A model generated the notes under the pieces. It did no database searches. It saw only the letters and a list, made by a program, of their open reading frames with translations, and was not told where the DNA came from. DNA of 64,000 nucleotides, taken from assembly GCF_900460955.1 (NCBI RefSeq), contig NZ_UFUW01000001.1:434001-498000 (forward strand). The letters run 5' to 3'. Below, piece after piece: positions 17,563 to 27,309 of the stretch. The stretch's first letter is position 1, and every line of letters begins with the position of its first letter. Made by a program: the position numbers and the translations under genes. Origin of the DNA: Cardiobacterium valvarum (GTDB lineage Bacteria; Pseudomonadota; Gammaproteobacteria; Cardiobacteriales; Cardiobacteriaceae).

Positions 17563-19719
17563 TTACCCATTCTGCAACTGATACAGATAGCGGTAGTAAC
17601 CGTCCTTGCGTCGCAAAAGTTCATCATGGCTGCCTTCTTCGATAATCCGCCCTTTGTCCATCGCAATGATGCGGTGGGCGCGGCGCACGGTTGAGAGGCG
17701 GTGCGCGATGATGAGCACGGTGCGGTTCTGGCAGATGGCGTCCATGTTTTCCATGATGGCGCGCTCGGATTCGTAGTCCAGCGCGCTGGTCGCTTCATCA
17801 AGAATCAGGATACGCGGGTTGTTGACCAGTGCGCGGGCAATGGCGATGCGCTGCCGCTGCCCGCCGGAGAGTCCCGCGCCCTGTTCGCCGACGATGGTGT
17901 CGTAGCCTTCGCGCAGTTCCATGATGAAGTCGTGCGCACCGGCAAGGCGCGCTGCCTGCATGACGTGTTCCAGCGGCATGCCTGGGTCGCTGAGGGCGAT
18001 GTTGTCGCGCACACTGGCATTCATCAGCACGTTTTCCTGCAAGACGACGCCGACTTGCCGCCGCAGCCAGGCAGGATCGGCCAGGGCAAGGTCATTGCCG
18101 TCAATCAGCACCCGCCCCTGTTCCGGCACATAGAGACGCTGCACCAGCTTGGTCAGCGTGCTTTTGCCCGAACCGGAACGGCCAACAATGCCGATAACCT
18201 CACCCGCACGGATGCTCAGGCTGAGGTCGGTCAGCACCGGCTGTGCGTCTGGACGGTAGCGGAAATGCACGTGGTCGAAGACGATATCGCCGCGAATCTC
18301 CGGCAGATTGAGGCGCGAAGTGGGGTTTTCCGTCGGGGTATTGAGAATGTCGCCGAGGCGCGCTACCGAGATGCCGACCTGCTGGAAGTCCTGCCACAGT
18401 TGCGCGAGGCGGATGACCGGCGCGGCGACCTGCCCCGCCAGCATATTAAAGGCGATGAGCTGGCCGACGGTGAGCTTGCCTTCAATGACGAGCTTGGCGC
18501 CGAAATACAGCGTGGCGATGGTTACGGATTTCTGGATAAGCTGGATGCCCTGCTGGCCGATGGTGGCCAACTTGGTCACGCGGAAACTGGTATGCACATA
18601 GCTGGCCATTTGCCTGTCCCAGCGACGGGTCATTTGCGGCTCGACCGCCATCGATTTAATTGTACCCAGCGCGGTCACGGATTCGACGAGAAAGGATTGA
18701 TTATCCGCATAGCGGGCGAACTTGTCATTCAAGCGCGCGCGTAATACTGGCGTAATAAACGCCGACCATGCCGCATATAACGGCAGGGAGATCACCACAA
18801 TTAACGTCAGCCAGCCGCTGTAAAACCACATCACCGCAATAAAAATAAAAGAAAAGAGCAAATCCAGCACCGAAGTCAGCGCTTGTCCGGTGAGAAAATT
18901 GCGGATTTGTTCCAATTCCCGTACCCGCGCCACCGTATCGCCGACGCGGCGCTGCTCGAAATAGGCGATCGGTAACTGCAGCAAATGACGATATAGCCGT
19001 GCGCCCAATTCCACATCAATACGACTGGTGGTATGGGCAAAAATATAAGTGCGCAGGCCGCCCAAAATGACCTCAAACAACGTCACTACAATAAAAGCGA
19101 CGGCAATCACATCCAGCGTGCTGAAACTGCGATGCACCAAAACCTTATCCATCACCACCTGAAAAAAGAGCGGCGTAATCAGGGCAAATAACTGAATGAC
19201 GACTGAAACCGCCAGCACTTCCAGAAAAATCCGGCGGTATTTAATGACCGCCGGAATAAACCAGGTGAAATCAAATTTGGCGAGCGAGCCCAATACCGAT
19301 GCACGCGAAGCGACAAGAATCAACTTGCCGGAATAACGCGCGGCAAATTCCGCCGCCGATAAATGCAGAGCCTTGCCCGTCGCCAAATCCTGAATCAGAA
19401 ACTGCCCATCCTCAATCCGCGCCAAAATGAAATGCTGCCCGTCCTCGCGCCACACCAGGGCTGGCAGGGCGAGCAGGTGCAGGCGCGATGCCGCACGCGA
19501 GACGAGGCGCGCTTTCAGGCCGAGGTGACGGGCAGCAAGCAGCCATTCCTCCTGCTGCAAATCGCGCCCGTCAGCAGCGAAATGGTGCAGCAAATCGCTA
19601 CCGCTTGCCGCCACACCATGCACATGCGCCATGATGAGCAGGGCACTCAGCGCTGGCGCAGGTGGCGGGGCATGGGGCATATCGGGTACGGGCGGCGTGG
19701 TGACAGGTGGTTGAGTCAT
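17563..19719 (-). CDS. hlyB: HlyB-type type I secretion ABC transporter
   Basis: 718 aa. N-terminal C39-like domain (about 1-135) in which the protease cysteine is replaced ([14 protein letters not shown]), as in RTX-toxin exporters that bind but do not cut their cargo. Six membrane segments (about 155-440) and a full nucleotide-binding domain: [47 protein letters not shown], and H-loop IAHRLST. It drives one-step export of the RTX protein. The ATG at 19719 has AAGGAT in front; the frame continues upstream but its 58 extra residues read as non-coding. The closest terminator lies upstream after the RTX gene, so hlyBD may need its own promoter. Confidence 0.94.
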   Translation of the reverse strand: MTQPPVTTPPVPDMPHAPPPAPALSALLIMAHVHGVAASGSDLLHHFAADGRDLQQEEWLLAARHLGLKARLVSRAASRLHLLALPALVWREDGQHFILARIEDGQFLIQDLATGKALHLSAAEFAARYSGKLILVASRASVLGSLAKFDFTWFIPAVIKYRRIFLEVLAVSVVIQLFALITPLFFQVVMDKVLVHRSFSTLDVIAVAFIVVTLFEVILGGLRTYIFAHTTSRIDVELGARLYRHLLQLPIAYFEQRRVGDTVARVRELEQIRNFLTGQALTSVLDLLFSFIFIAVMWFYSGWLTLIVVISLPLYAAWSAFITPVLRARLNDKFARYADNQSFLVESVTALGTIKSMAVEPQMTRRWDRQMASYVHTSFRVTKLATIGQQGIQLIQKSVTIATLYFGAKLVIEGKLTVGQLIAFNMLAGQVAAPVIRLAQLWQDFQQVGISVARLGDILNTPTENPTSRLNLPEIRGDIVFDHVHFRYRPDAQPVLTDLSLSIRAGEVIGIVGRSGSGKSTLTKLVQRLYVPEQGRVLIDGNDLALADPAWLRRQVGVVLQENVLMNASVRDNIALSDPGMPLEHVMQAARLAGAHDFIMELREGYDTIVGEQGAGLSGGQRQRIAIARALVNNPRILILDEATSALDYESERAIMENMDAICQNRTVLIIAHRLSTVRRAHRIIAMDKGRIIEEGSHDELLRRKDGYYRYLYQLQNG

Positions 19720-20031
19720 GGCAATCCTTTTATAACATGTGGAAAGGCATGGAATTTTCAGGGAAAGGGCGGGAGGTGGCAAGGGAGGGTGCAAAAACGC
19801 GTGGTTGACGACCCCGTGGTTGAGATGTTTGGACTGGGGGTTATACAACCATGCGTAGTGACAAGAATCTTGCTTTTCCCTCACTTTTATCAAGAAGTCG
19901 TGACTACGCTTGCTCTCTGCCCCATCTTGGCCTTCCCCACAGGGGAAGGAACGTTGCGCTGACGCACAAAGCCAGCATTTATCCCGCTTGGCGGCAAAAC
20001 GAAGCGACCCTTGCGGGTCGCTTTTTAACCA
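19720..20031. other. RTX-hlyB intergenic region
   Basis: 312 bases without a gene. Next to the RTX stop it holds the hairpin at 20002-20025 and one dispersed repeat core (TTATCCCGCTTGGCGG, 19979-19994). TTATAA lies 9-14 bases before the hlyB ATG, too near to act as its -10. No other signal recognised. Confidence 0.6.
20002..20025 (-). terminator. Hairpin after the RTX gene
   Basis: AAGCGACCC / GGGTCGCTT around TTGC, six bases beyond the RTX stop. The T-run after it is better on the plus strand (CTTTTT) than on the minus strand (CGTTTTG), so it may attenuate rather than stop transcription into hlyB. Confidence 0.6.
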
Positions 20032-23000
20032 TTACGGGTTGAAATTGGAAAAAAGCGGCGGCACCAGTGGCGGATTATACGGCGCCATCAGATTATCCAG
20101 CGGCTGACCTGAGCCAGATGCCGCCATCGCCTGCGTCATGACCTGCGCCTGCCGTGCCGCGTCGGCAGCATAGCGGTCTTGCACGAGATTGGCGCGCGGT
20201 AGGTTGCCCGCAGGCTGCTGCACCAGTCTGTTAATTGCATCGTAATCCAGGCGGCTACCGTCGGCGAAGCGGATTTCATCAATACGCGCGGCGGTTTTGC
20301 CGTTATCGCGGAAATGATCCAATACCGTGACTTGATTATTGGCATGTTTTTTACTGACAAGCAGAAGATTATTGCCGGATCTGCGGAAAATCAGGTCTTG
20401 TTGTTGCAGGTCTGTGAAATCAATGCGGTCAAATTGATCACCGGGTCGTAAACTGTTTCTGTCTTTATTCTGAATATAGTCCTGACCAAAATTACCATTG
20501 AAACGGTAGATATCGTTACCTGGCCCGCCTTCGAGATAATCATTGCCATCACCTCCATTCAATTCATCATTACCATCGCTACCATGCAATTCATCATCGC
20601 CAAGGCCACCATCAAGCTTGTCATTACCTACATCTGCCATGAGTTTATCGTTACCCGGGCCACCACTGAGATTATCATCCCCTTCCATGGCCCATAACGT
20701 ATCATTACCTGCACCGCCGTTAAGGGTATCGCTGTCAGCAGTACCGTAGAGTATATCGTCTCCGGAAGTGCTTAATTGGGTCAGTTTGCGGATTTCGCTG
20801 CGCCCTAATTTTCTGCCATCTGCCAAACGAATTTCATCAATCCGATATCCGGTTTCTTCGCCACGCAGAAAGTGATTAATGACAGTGACTTTATTATTGC
20901 CATTCTTGGTAGAAATAATCAGATCGGTATTGTTTTTATTACTTACCACAATATCTTCTGCTTTTAGATCTGGGAATTCCAATACGGTATAATCCTCAGC
21001 AATCCGTGCATATCCATTGTTACCATTAAACACGGTATCCTGCCCAAAATTCCCTTTAAAACGGATAATATCGCTACCGCCCATCGGAAATAAGGAATCG
21101 TTCCCGGCACCACCATCCAGCACATCGTTTCCGTCAGTACCAGATATTTGGTCATTTCCTGCCGTACCTTTAAAAGTTCTGATGTCTGCGGCAATGCTCA
21201 GATTGAACGCCTGTCTCGTTTGCGCGCCCGCTTTGTCAGTTGCCGTCACGGCAATACGATAGGTGCCCGCTTGTTCGCTGCTTGGCGGTGTGCCGCTGAA
21301 TTGTCCCGTTGCGGCATCAAAAGCAAGCCATGACGGCAGCGGCTGGCCGTTATCCAGTTTGGCGGAGAGGGTCAGCACGTCGCCTTTGTCAATATCACGG
21401 AAAGCATTCGTCGGCAGGCGGTATTGCCACGGTTTGCCGCCCGTACCCTGTTGATTGGCAAGGGTTGCGCCGATTTGTGGCGCGTCATTGACGTTCACCA
21501 CTTCCAGCGCGAAATTCTGCGCAGCGCTGCCGCCTCTGCCGTCATTCGCCGTCACGCGGATGGAGAGGTTGCCCACGTCATCATTGCCCGGCGTGCCGCT
21601 GAATGTTCGTTTGGCGGCATCAAAATACAGCCATTTCGGTAGGGCTTTGCCGTCGACAAGGCTAGCGGTGTAGGTGAGTGTGTCGCCGTCAGGGTCACGG
21701 AAGGCGTTGGCGGGCAAGGTGAACTGCCAGCGGGATTTTTCGTTGGCTTTTTGCGCAGTGATTGTCGTCGCTGCCTGCGGTGCGGTGTTGGCAGGCGGGG
21801 TGATGTCAAGGTTAAACGCCTGCTTCGCTTGCGCGCCTGCTTTGTCAGTTGCCGTTACGGCAATGCGGTAGGCGCTGGCTTTGGCTTCTTTCGGCAAGGT
21901 CGCGCTGAATTGTCCGGTTTTGCCGTCAAATTTGAGCCATGACGGCAGCGGCTGGCCGTTATCCAGTTTGGCGGAGAGGGTCAGCACGTCACCTTTGTCA
22001 ATATCACGGAAAGCATTCGCCGGCAGGCGGTATTGCCATGCTTGCCCACCCTTGCCTTGCTGGTTGGCAAGAGCGGTGCCAATCTGCGGCGCATCGTTGA
22101 CGTTCACCACTTCCAGCGTGAAGTTTTGCATGGCGCTGCCACCTCTGCCGTCAGCCGCTGTCACGCGGATGGAGAGGTTACCCACGTCGTCATTACCCGG
22201 CGTGCCGCTAAATGTCCGCTTGGCGGCATCAAAATGCAGCCATTTCGGCAGGGCTTTGCCGTCAGCAAGGGTGGCGGTGTAGCTGAGGGCTACGTTGTCA
22301 GGATTGGTAAAGGCACTATCCGGTAAGGCGAAATTGAGCGGGCTTTTTTCGTTCACTCTCTGCGCGGCAACCGCCTTACCCGTTTTCGGAGGTCGCTTGG
22401 TCGGCGGCGTGGGCGGCGTGGGCGGATTGGGATTCGGCTGCGGTTGGGGATCCGGCTGCGGCGGGTTGCCGCCGTTATTCGGCAGACCAGACAAATTAAG
22501 ACCGTAATCGCCATTGGCGAAGTTCAGCACGTTGATTTTACCTACTTCCTCTTTATGCGAGATTTGCAGGGTTGAGCCGCTGTAGCTGATGCGCCAGCCG
22601 TCGGCGGTGTTCCAGATATTGTTGTTGCCATCGCGCACCCATTGCATGGCAGCGATATCTACCCTATCCAAATAGATAGCGTCATGACGACCACCCGACA
22701 CGCCAATATTACCTGTGCCGTCATCATCAATAGTGTCAGTGGGGACGGCATCACCGTCTTTTTCAGGTTGAAAATCTTCGCGAATAAAATAGTAATTATC
22801 AGCGCCCCTGCCTCCATTCAGATAATCACTGCCCGAACCTCCGATTAGGTGATCGTTGTAATACACTTCTTCTGAACCCAGTGAGCTTCGGTCATCGCCA
22901 TAAATTATATCGTTACCACTTCCACCATTAATGAAATCGCTGCCGTGCTGACCCAAGATGAAGTCATTACCCGGACCACCCTCCAAAGTGTCATTATCAC

Positions 23001-25509
23001 TGCCGGGCAAAGCAGAAGCATCACTATTTGCGGGTAAATCATCTATGGTGCTGCGTTCGCCAGCCAATTCCGGCAACTGCTCGGTTGAACGGATAATTTT
23101 ATAATCGCGATTATTGGCAGCTATTTCAATTTTCCATTCTGCCGTTGCTTTTGCGAGCTGGTTAACCGTGTAATAGATTTCCGGCTTATCCATCTGATGG
23201 GTCTTGAAGTTGTATTTATGCAAAAAAGTAGGCAAGCCGTCACTGGTGCCACCACGCATAATTTTTACATTAGGCATCACATCGGAATCGCCGATGATCA
23301 AGTCATCGCCGGCGCCGCCTTTAATTTCATCCTGTCCTTTACCACCTTGCAGCACATCCTGCGCGGCGCTGCCAAAGATATGATCATTGCCATCACCACC
23401 ATTAGCCCAATCGCCCTGTCCGGCAACAGGTTTGGTTTCTTCATGCTCTGTGCGACTGCCGCCAAAAATAAAATCCTTGCCCGCCATGCCGAAGAGGAAA
23501 TCACTACCTGCACCGCCAACAATGGTATCGCCATCCTTATCCTTGTCCGCACGTGACCGCTTTTGAGTGATATAACCGCCCGGCTCGCTGCCGTAAATGA
23601 TATCGGTATCATCTCCTCCATCAATAACATTATCGTACCAGCTGCCATAGGCCAAATCGTTACCACCACCCATTGGGGCATAAATACCGACCCCACCTTT
23701 ACCCTGGCGGGCAGTTCGACCATAAATGGTATCATTGTACTTAGTACCATTTACCTGATAAGAATCAAAACCTAGATAAAAGTCATTATGTCCCCTCTTA
23801 GCAGGTGGGGTTATTATAAATTCCTTAACTTCCGAAGATGGGGGCGGTTCTTCTTCCACTTTCTCCGGAACAGTTTCCAAACCCAAAGAACCATCCAATT
23901 TATCATTACCGTTTCTGAAGTAATCTTTTATTTCTACGCTATCTTTGCTACCTACTTTGGTGATTTTCAATGAATTGGATGAAGGTTCGCAGCTGGCGAT
24001 GTATTTGCCATCCTTTTTTCCATTTGCATCAGAACTATGCCATTCTTTTTTGCCTTCATCATATACAAAAAACTGGACACGGTTGTCTTCTGTTTTTTCG
24101 TTGAAAAAGATTTCACCTTTGTTATCAGCATCCAAAACGGTGTCATTACCATTGATGACATAGGAGTCAAAGTCCCTACCTCCTTCCATATAATCATTAC
24201 CTTCTTTCCCATTCAATATGTCATTTCCATCCCCTCCAAACAAGAAGTCATTCAGCAATCCCCCATCAATATAATCATTTCTTTCAGAGCCAAAAATATG
24301 GTAATGTTCAGAAATATTAGATACATTTACACCATTAATTTTTAATTTTACATTATTCTTAATACTACTAAAAATATGGTTTCCCTTTATTGGGTAAGGT
24401 AAATAACTTATGGCACTAATATTTTTATTATAATCTACTTTTTTTTCATCAAAAATAGACTTCCACATGATCATTTCTGATTTATCTTTAATATACTCTT
24501 CTGTTAATCCTGTCAATCTATCATCATTATACAATGGAATTGATCCAAATATATCTACAACCTTATTATTTCTAAAAAAAACACTACGAATATCATTTTT
24601 TAAATCAAATCGTAATACACCACTTAATAAATCCTTCCCATTAGAAAGTCTAACTCTATCATTATGTGAATAATCAGTCATTGATTTACTTACATACTCT
24701 CCATAATCATCAGATTTAATTCCTAATGCTTTTCCTATATCAGTTGCATTCTGTTCATGACTAATACCACCGCTCTCACCTCCACCAGGAATAGGTTGAT
24801 AATTACCATAAAACTGCATTTGTCTATTATAAGAATCTTCAATACTTCTTACGCCTCTATTATATATAGTCATTAAAATAGCATCTTGCGTAACTTTTGG
24901 TATATTATTCCAATAGTTAATATCAACCTTTTTTAAAATCCATTCTTCTGCTCTTTTTAAATGCAATCCAACGATTGCGGCGATTGTAAGTCTATTTCTA
25001 TCACCTTTTATATTTTCATCTTCCCCGAGAGGATCGTATAAATCTACAGCCAATCTAAGATAATTATTGGAATACTTGTATAATTCTAATTTTTTACCAT
25101 ATTCCGTATTTAGGGATTCTTCCATTTCTTTTACGGCTACAGCAAATCGAATATTACCAGGACCAATATCTCTCATTCCGTGAAATAATAAAGTAGTAAC
25201 ATTATTTTTTATATCTATATTATTCTTGATAAAATTATAATCCTCTCGTAGTTCATCTTCGGTAAGAAGTACTATTCCTTTCATTGGCTTTGGAAGCATA
25301 CCATGCATAAACTTTGGAAAACTAGCTCCACCATTATCAATCCACTTATCAAACCACCCTTTGATTTTTCCATGTTGCAGAGAAGAAGTATATTCTTCAG
25401 CAATGGCACTGGCAATCAACTGTGGAGTAATATTTAAAATATTGGCCACTTTGTTAATTTGCTGAGAAATTTTTGTAATTAGTTCCAATGCTTTCTCTTC
25501 ATATCTCAT
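20032..25509 (-). CDS. RTX protein with lysozyme-like N-terminus (T1SS cargo)
   Basis: 1825 aa, no signal peptide. Residues 1-240: helical region with LIASAIAEEYTSS (29-41) and AILMTIYNRGVRS (210-222), spaced and worded like the catalytic Glu helix and the A..YN.G helix of transglycosylase/lysozyme folds. 400-450 and 590-900: Ca-binding RTX nonapeptides (GGDGNDILNG, GGAGSDFLFG, GGSGNDIIYG). 1010-1040: Pro-rich linker. 1045-1442: four Ig/cadherin-like modules in two duplicated pairs (GTPGNDDVGNLSIRVTA twice). 1445-1670: more RTX repeats. 1760-1825: uncleaved C-terminal export region. DNA of the first third is AT-rich, unlike the rest. AGAGGTG precedes the ATG. hlyB-hlyD downstream and a TolC upstream make export by type I secretion very likely. 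Wall-degrading activity is inference. Confidence 0.9.
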   Translation of the reverse strand: MRYEEKALELITKISQQINKVANILNITPQLIASAIAEEYTSSLQHGKIKGWFDKWIDNGGASFPKFMHGMLPKPMKGIVLLTEDELREDYNFIKNNIDIKNNVTTLLFHGMRDIGPGNIRFAVAVKEMEESLNTEYGKKLELYKYSNNYLRLAVDLYDPLGEDENIKGDRNRLTIAAIVGLHLKRAEEWILKKVDINYWNNIPKVTQDAILMTIYNRGVRSIEDSYNRQMQFYGNYQPIPGGGESGGISHEQNATDIGKALGIKSDDYGEYVSKSMTDYSHNDRVRLSNGKDLLSGVLRFDLKNDIRSVFFRNNKVVDIFGSIPLYNDDRLTGLTEEYIKDKSEMIMWKSIFDEKKVDYNKNISAISYLPYPIKGNHIFSSIKNNVKLKINGVNVSNISEHYHIFGSERNDYIDGGLLNDFLFGGDGNDILNGKEGNDYMEGGRDFDSYVINGNDTVLDADNKGEIFFNEKTEDNRVQFFVYDEGKKEWHSSDANGKKDGKYIASCEPSSNSLKITKVGSKDSVEIKDYFRNGNDKLDGSLGLETVPEKVEEEPPPSSEVKEFIITPPAKRGHNDFYLGFDSYQVNGTKYNDTIYGRTARQGKGGVGIYAPMGGGNDLAYGSWYDNVIDGGDDTDIIYGSEPGGYITQKRSRADKDKDGDTIVGGAGSDFLFGMAGKDFIFGGSRTEHEETKPVAGQGDWANGGDGNDHIFGSAAQDVLQGGKGQDEIKGGAGDDLIIGDSDVMPNVKIMRGGTSDGLPTFLHKYNFKTHQMDKPEIYYTVNQLAKATAEWKIEIAANNRDYKIIRSTEQLPELAGERSTIDDLPANSDASALPGSDNDTLEGGPGNDFILGQHGSDFINGGSGNDIIYGDDRSSLGSEEVYYNDHLIGGSGSDYLNGGRGADNYYFIREDFQPEKDGDAVPTDTIDDDGTGNIGVSGGRHDAIYLDRVDIAAMQWVRDGNNNIWNTADGWRISYSGSTLQISHKEEVGKINVLNFANGDYGLNLSGLPNNGGNPPQPDPQPQPNPNPPTPPTPPTKRPPKTGKAVAAQRVNEKSPLNFALPDSAFTNPDNVALSYTATLADGKALPKWLHFDAAKRTFSGTPGNDDVGNLSIRVTAADGRGGSAMQNFTLEVVNVNDAPQIGTALANQQGKGGQAWQYRLPANAFRDIDKGDVLTLSAKLDNGQPLPSWLKFDGKTGQFSATLPKEAKASAYRIAVTATDKAGAQAKQAFNLDITPPANTAPQAATTITAQKANEKSRWQFTLPANAFRDPDGDTLTYTASLVDGKALPKWLYFDAAKRTFSGTPGNDDVGNLSIRVTANDGRGGSAAQNFALEVVNVNDAPQIGATLANQQGTGGKPWQYRLPTNAFRDIDKGDVLTLSAKLDNGQPLPSWLAFDAATGQFSGTPPSSEQAGTYRIAVTATDKAGAQTRQAFNLSIAADIRTFKGTAGNDQISGTDGNDVLDGGAGNDSLFPMGGSDIIRFKGNFGQDTVFNGNNGYARIAEDYTVLEFPDLKAEDIVVSNKNNTDLIISTKNGNNKVTVINHFLRGEETGYRIDEIRLADGRKLGRSEIRKLTQLSTSGDDILYGTADSDTLNGGAGNDTLWAMEGDDNLSGGPGNDKLMADVGNDKLDGGLGDDELHGSDGNDELNGGDGNDYLEGGPGNDIYRFNGNFGQDYIQNKDRNSLRPGDQFDRIDFTDLQQQDLIFRRSGNNLLLVSKKHANNQVTVLDHFRDNGKTAARIDEIRFADGSRLDYDAINRLVQQPAGNLPRANLVQDRYAADAARQAQVMTQAMAASGSGQPLDNLMAPYNPPLVPPLFSNFNP
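21184..22377 (-). repeat. Internal tandem duplication of Ig-like module pairs
   Basis: Within the RTX gene, residues 1045-1240 and 1243-1442 are two copies of one two-domain unit of about 200 residues. Signature strings such as DGKALPKWL, TFSGTPGNDDVGNLSIRV, NVNDAPQIG and KLDNGQPLPSWL occur in each copy, and the DNA is similarly repeated. This points to recent duplication. Confidence 0.85.
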
Positions 25510-25576
25510 CTTAGCACCTCTTTTTAGGATAAATAAAGATAATTAATACAGTACGGTAATAAGTCTGGTCTTATTT

Positions 25577-26365
25577 TCAATTATTACATTCATTGTAATA
25601 ATAACCATCTTTGTCAAAGGCATAAATATACCAATCTTTCTCAATCTGAACAAACCCAGACGATGCATAATTTTGACAATGTAAGAAATTGTAATCTGAT
25701 GAAACATCTGATGGGCGTGATAAAGAATCCTTTGGATAATTATCACTATTGCCACTAAGATTACTATCATTTAGGATATCTCTTCTAGAAGAAAAGTCCT
25801 TTTCAAAAAAACTATTATATTGAATGCGATTCTTCATATATAAATTCCAGTCTTTTACCTTATCTAAATTGGGATTAGGTAGATAAAGTATGGCTTTACT
25901 TACAGAGTAATCTCTGTTAAAAACTAGCAGATAATCTTTCTTATAAAAAGATACCCCTAATAAAAAAGTCATGTAAGGATAAGAAAGGCATTCATTTAAC
26001 GATTTTTCAAATGTATGCCCCCGTACACTATCTTCATCAGTGCTTTGAACATAAATAGTACGCCACGAATCTAGGTTTTTTATGAAAGAATGCCGCGCCA
26101 AAAAATATCTAGCTTCTATACTCTTCTCAGAGAATTCATCTTTATACCATTTTTCCTTGCCACTTACTTCTTCTTTAAAATATTTCCCACAATCCTTGCG
26201 TCTTAATTCAATTAAGTCAACAAATTCTTTTCGATTTTCATAAAAATATTTTATTATTTTTTCATCAGTTAGATAAACATAATTATTATTAAATATAATA
26301 ATAAAAAAGTTTAACATCCAACAACCTATTATGCATATAAAAATATATAAAATGACATTACGCAT
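25577..26365 (-). CDS. Membrane-anchored partner of the RTX protein (candidate immunity)
   Basis: 262 aa. MRNVILYIFICIIGCWMLNF is an N-terminal membrane anchor or uncleaved signal; the rest is polar, rich in Lys, Asp, Tyr and Ser, with cysteines near RRKDCGK, LNECLS, HCQNY and NECNN, consistent with a folded periplasmic domain. It ends 67 bases before the RTX start on the same strand and shares its AT-rich composition, unlike all other genes of the window. I do not recognise a family. Its place directly before a putative wall-degrading effector and its predicted location suggest an immunity protein; a secretion accessory or a substrate modifier are alternatives. Confidence 0.75.
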   Translation of the reverse strand: MRNVILYIFICIIGCWMLNFFIIIFNNNYVYLTDEKIIKYFYENRKEFVDLIELRRKDCGKYFKEEVSGKEKWYKDEFSEKSIEARYFLARHSFIKNLDSWRTIYVQSTDEDSVRGHTFEKSLNECLSYPYMTFLLGVSFYKKDYLLVFNRDYSVSKAILYLPNPNLDKVKDWNLYMKNRIQYNSFFEKDFSSRRDILNDSNLSGNSDNYPKDSLSRPSDVSSDYNFLHCQNYASSGFVQIEKDWYIYAFDKDGYYYNECNN

Positions 26366-26669
26366 TACATATCTCTTGTATACGCCTTCATAAACTATTT
26401 TCTCATCTACATTTTATATCATTAATTTTCAACTTGCTAGTAGAGAAGTGCTCGATTTTAGATATTATTACATTATATTTTTTAGTTACATTAATTCTCT
26501 TTAATCAGGAATAGGGCTTTCTACCAGGAAATAACACAAATAGTCGTGATAGACGCGCTTCAATAAGAAGCCTAAACTTTCTAAAAATTTCTCCCTATCC
26601 TATATGGATATATCTATATAATAGTTTGCCAAGCACAGTAATTCTCCAAATTTTTTAAGGGTTACTATT
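26366..26669. other. AT-rich upstream region of the RTX operon
   Basis: About 300 bases, very AT-rich (for example ATTATTACATTATATTTTTT near 26462), without a credible gene. Likely holds the promoter of the partner-RTX pair, but AT-richness makes any single -10 choice arbitrary. Confidence 0.5.
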
Positions 26670-26766
26670 TATAGTCGTTTCAAACAGGGATGAGACAAGG
26701 CGGCGAGCCAAAGACAGTACAGCGAGGCGAGCCAACACCGTATCATTTCTGTTTGAAGCGACTATA
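26670..26766. mobile_element. 97-bp MITE-like element with terminal inverted repeats
   Basis: Begins TATAGTCGTTTCAAACAG and ends CTGTTTGAAGCGACTATA, which is the inverse complement with a single change. The GC-rich inside reads GACAAGGCGGCGAGCC then GCGAGGCGAGCCAACACCG. Length, TATAGT ends and the ACAAGGCG / GAGGCGAGCC interior remind me of the short TATAGTGGATTAA elements of Neisseria. It is placed at the edge of the AT-rich cassette. TATAGTAGATTAAAAACA continues beyond the right end. Confidence 0.75.
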
Positions 26767-26829
26767 GTAGATTAAAAACACATGGCTATCTAGTTGTTAT
26801 TGCCTTACAACAACAGCTCATCAAGATCT

Positions 26830-26979
26830 TTACACCTTGTGCAATCCCCTGCACTTAGCAGGGATATGCTTCTTCAATTTTTTGTAGGGCATAGCTTGCT
26901 CTCCCGCGCTTTGCGCCGCAGCAGCAAAGCGCATGAAGAACAAAAATGCGAGTACGCCGATGCGTCTGCCATATTCCAT
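26830..26979 (-). CDS. Possible small secreted basic peptide
   Basis: 49 codons from the ATG at 26979: MEYGRRIGVLAFLFFMRFAA followed by AAQSA and a mature part GEQAMPYKKLKKHIPAKCRG.. that is strongly basic. ACAGGAAACATCAC in front of this ATG is a fair ribosome site, better than that of the in-frame ATG at 27045. A signal peptide plus a cationic tail of about 24 residues would fit a small exported peptide. No family recognised, and frames this short are often accidental. Confidence 0.4.
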   Translation of the reverse strand: MEYGRRIGVLAFLFFMRFAAAAQSAGEQAMPYKKLKKHIPAKCRGLHKV

Positions 26980-27226
26980 GTGATGTTTCCTGTAAACGCA
27001 GCTTCCTGTCATTACGCAAACATCATGCCAATCATCATTTTTCAATGATTCATCAACTAATTATCCACAGATTTCCCATGTATTCCCACAATTTGGGTTA
27101 TTCAGACGCGAATTTTCGTCGCTCGTTTAAAGCAGTGTGTGCTGGCGCTTTACCAAGCGGGTGGTTGCGGGGTTTTGTCACTTCGCGATTCGTTTGCTGC
27201 CCTCATCCCAATCCTTCTGCCGGGTA

Positions 27227-27254
27227 CCCACAAAAACGCTCGCGTTTTTGTGGG
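27227..27254. repeat. Perfect 28-bp palindrome after tolC
   Basis: CCCACAAAAACG, CTCG loop, CGTTTTTGTGGG. It lies 56 bases beyond the tolC stop and could end its transcript, though no T-run follows on the minus strand. At 27276-27297 the sequence TTTTTTGTCGTGTACGAAGG recurs inverted at 3952 after the ABC ATPase gene. Confidence 0.7.
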
Positions 27255-27309
27255 AAGCGGCCAGTGGGGGAGGGGCTTTTTTGTCGTGTACGAAGGGCGT
27301 GTGCGAAGG

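Noticed and set aside
26366..26669. Additional small genes in the AT-rich gap
   Set aside because: Only very short frames without ribosome sites; AT-rich DNA gives stops in every frame.
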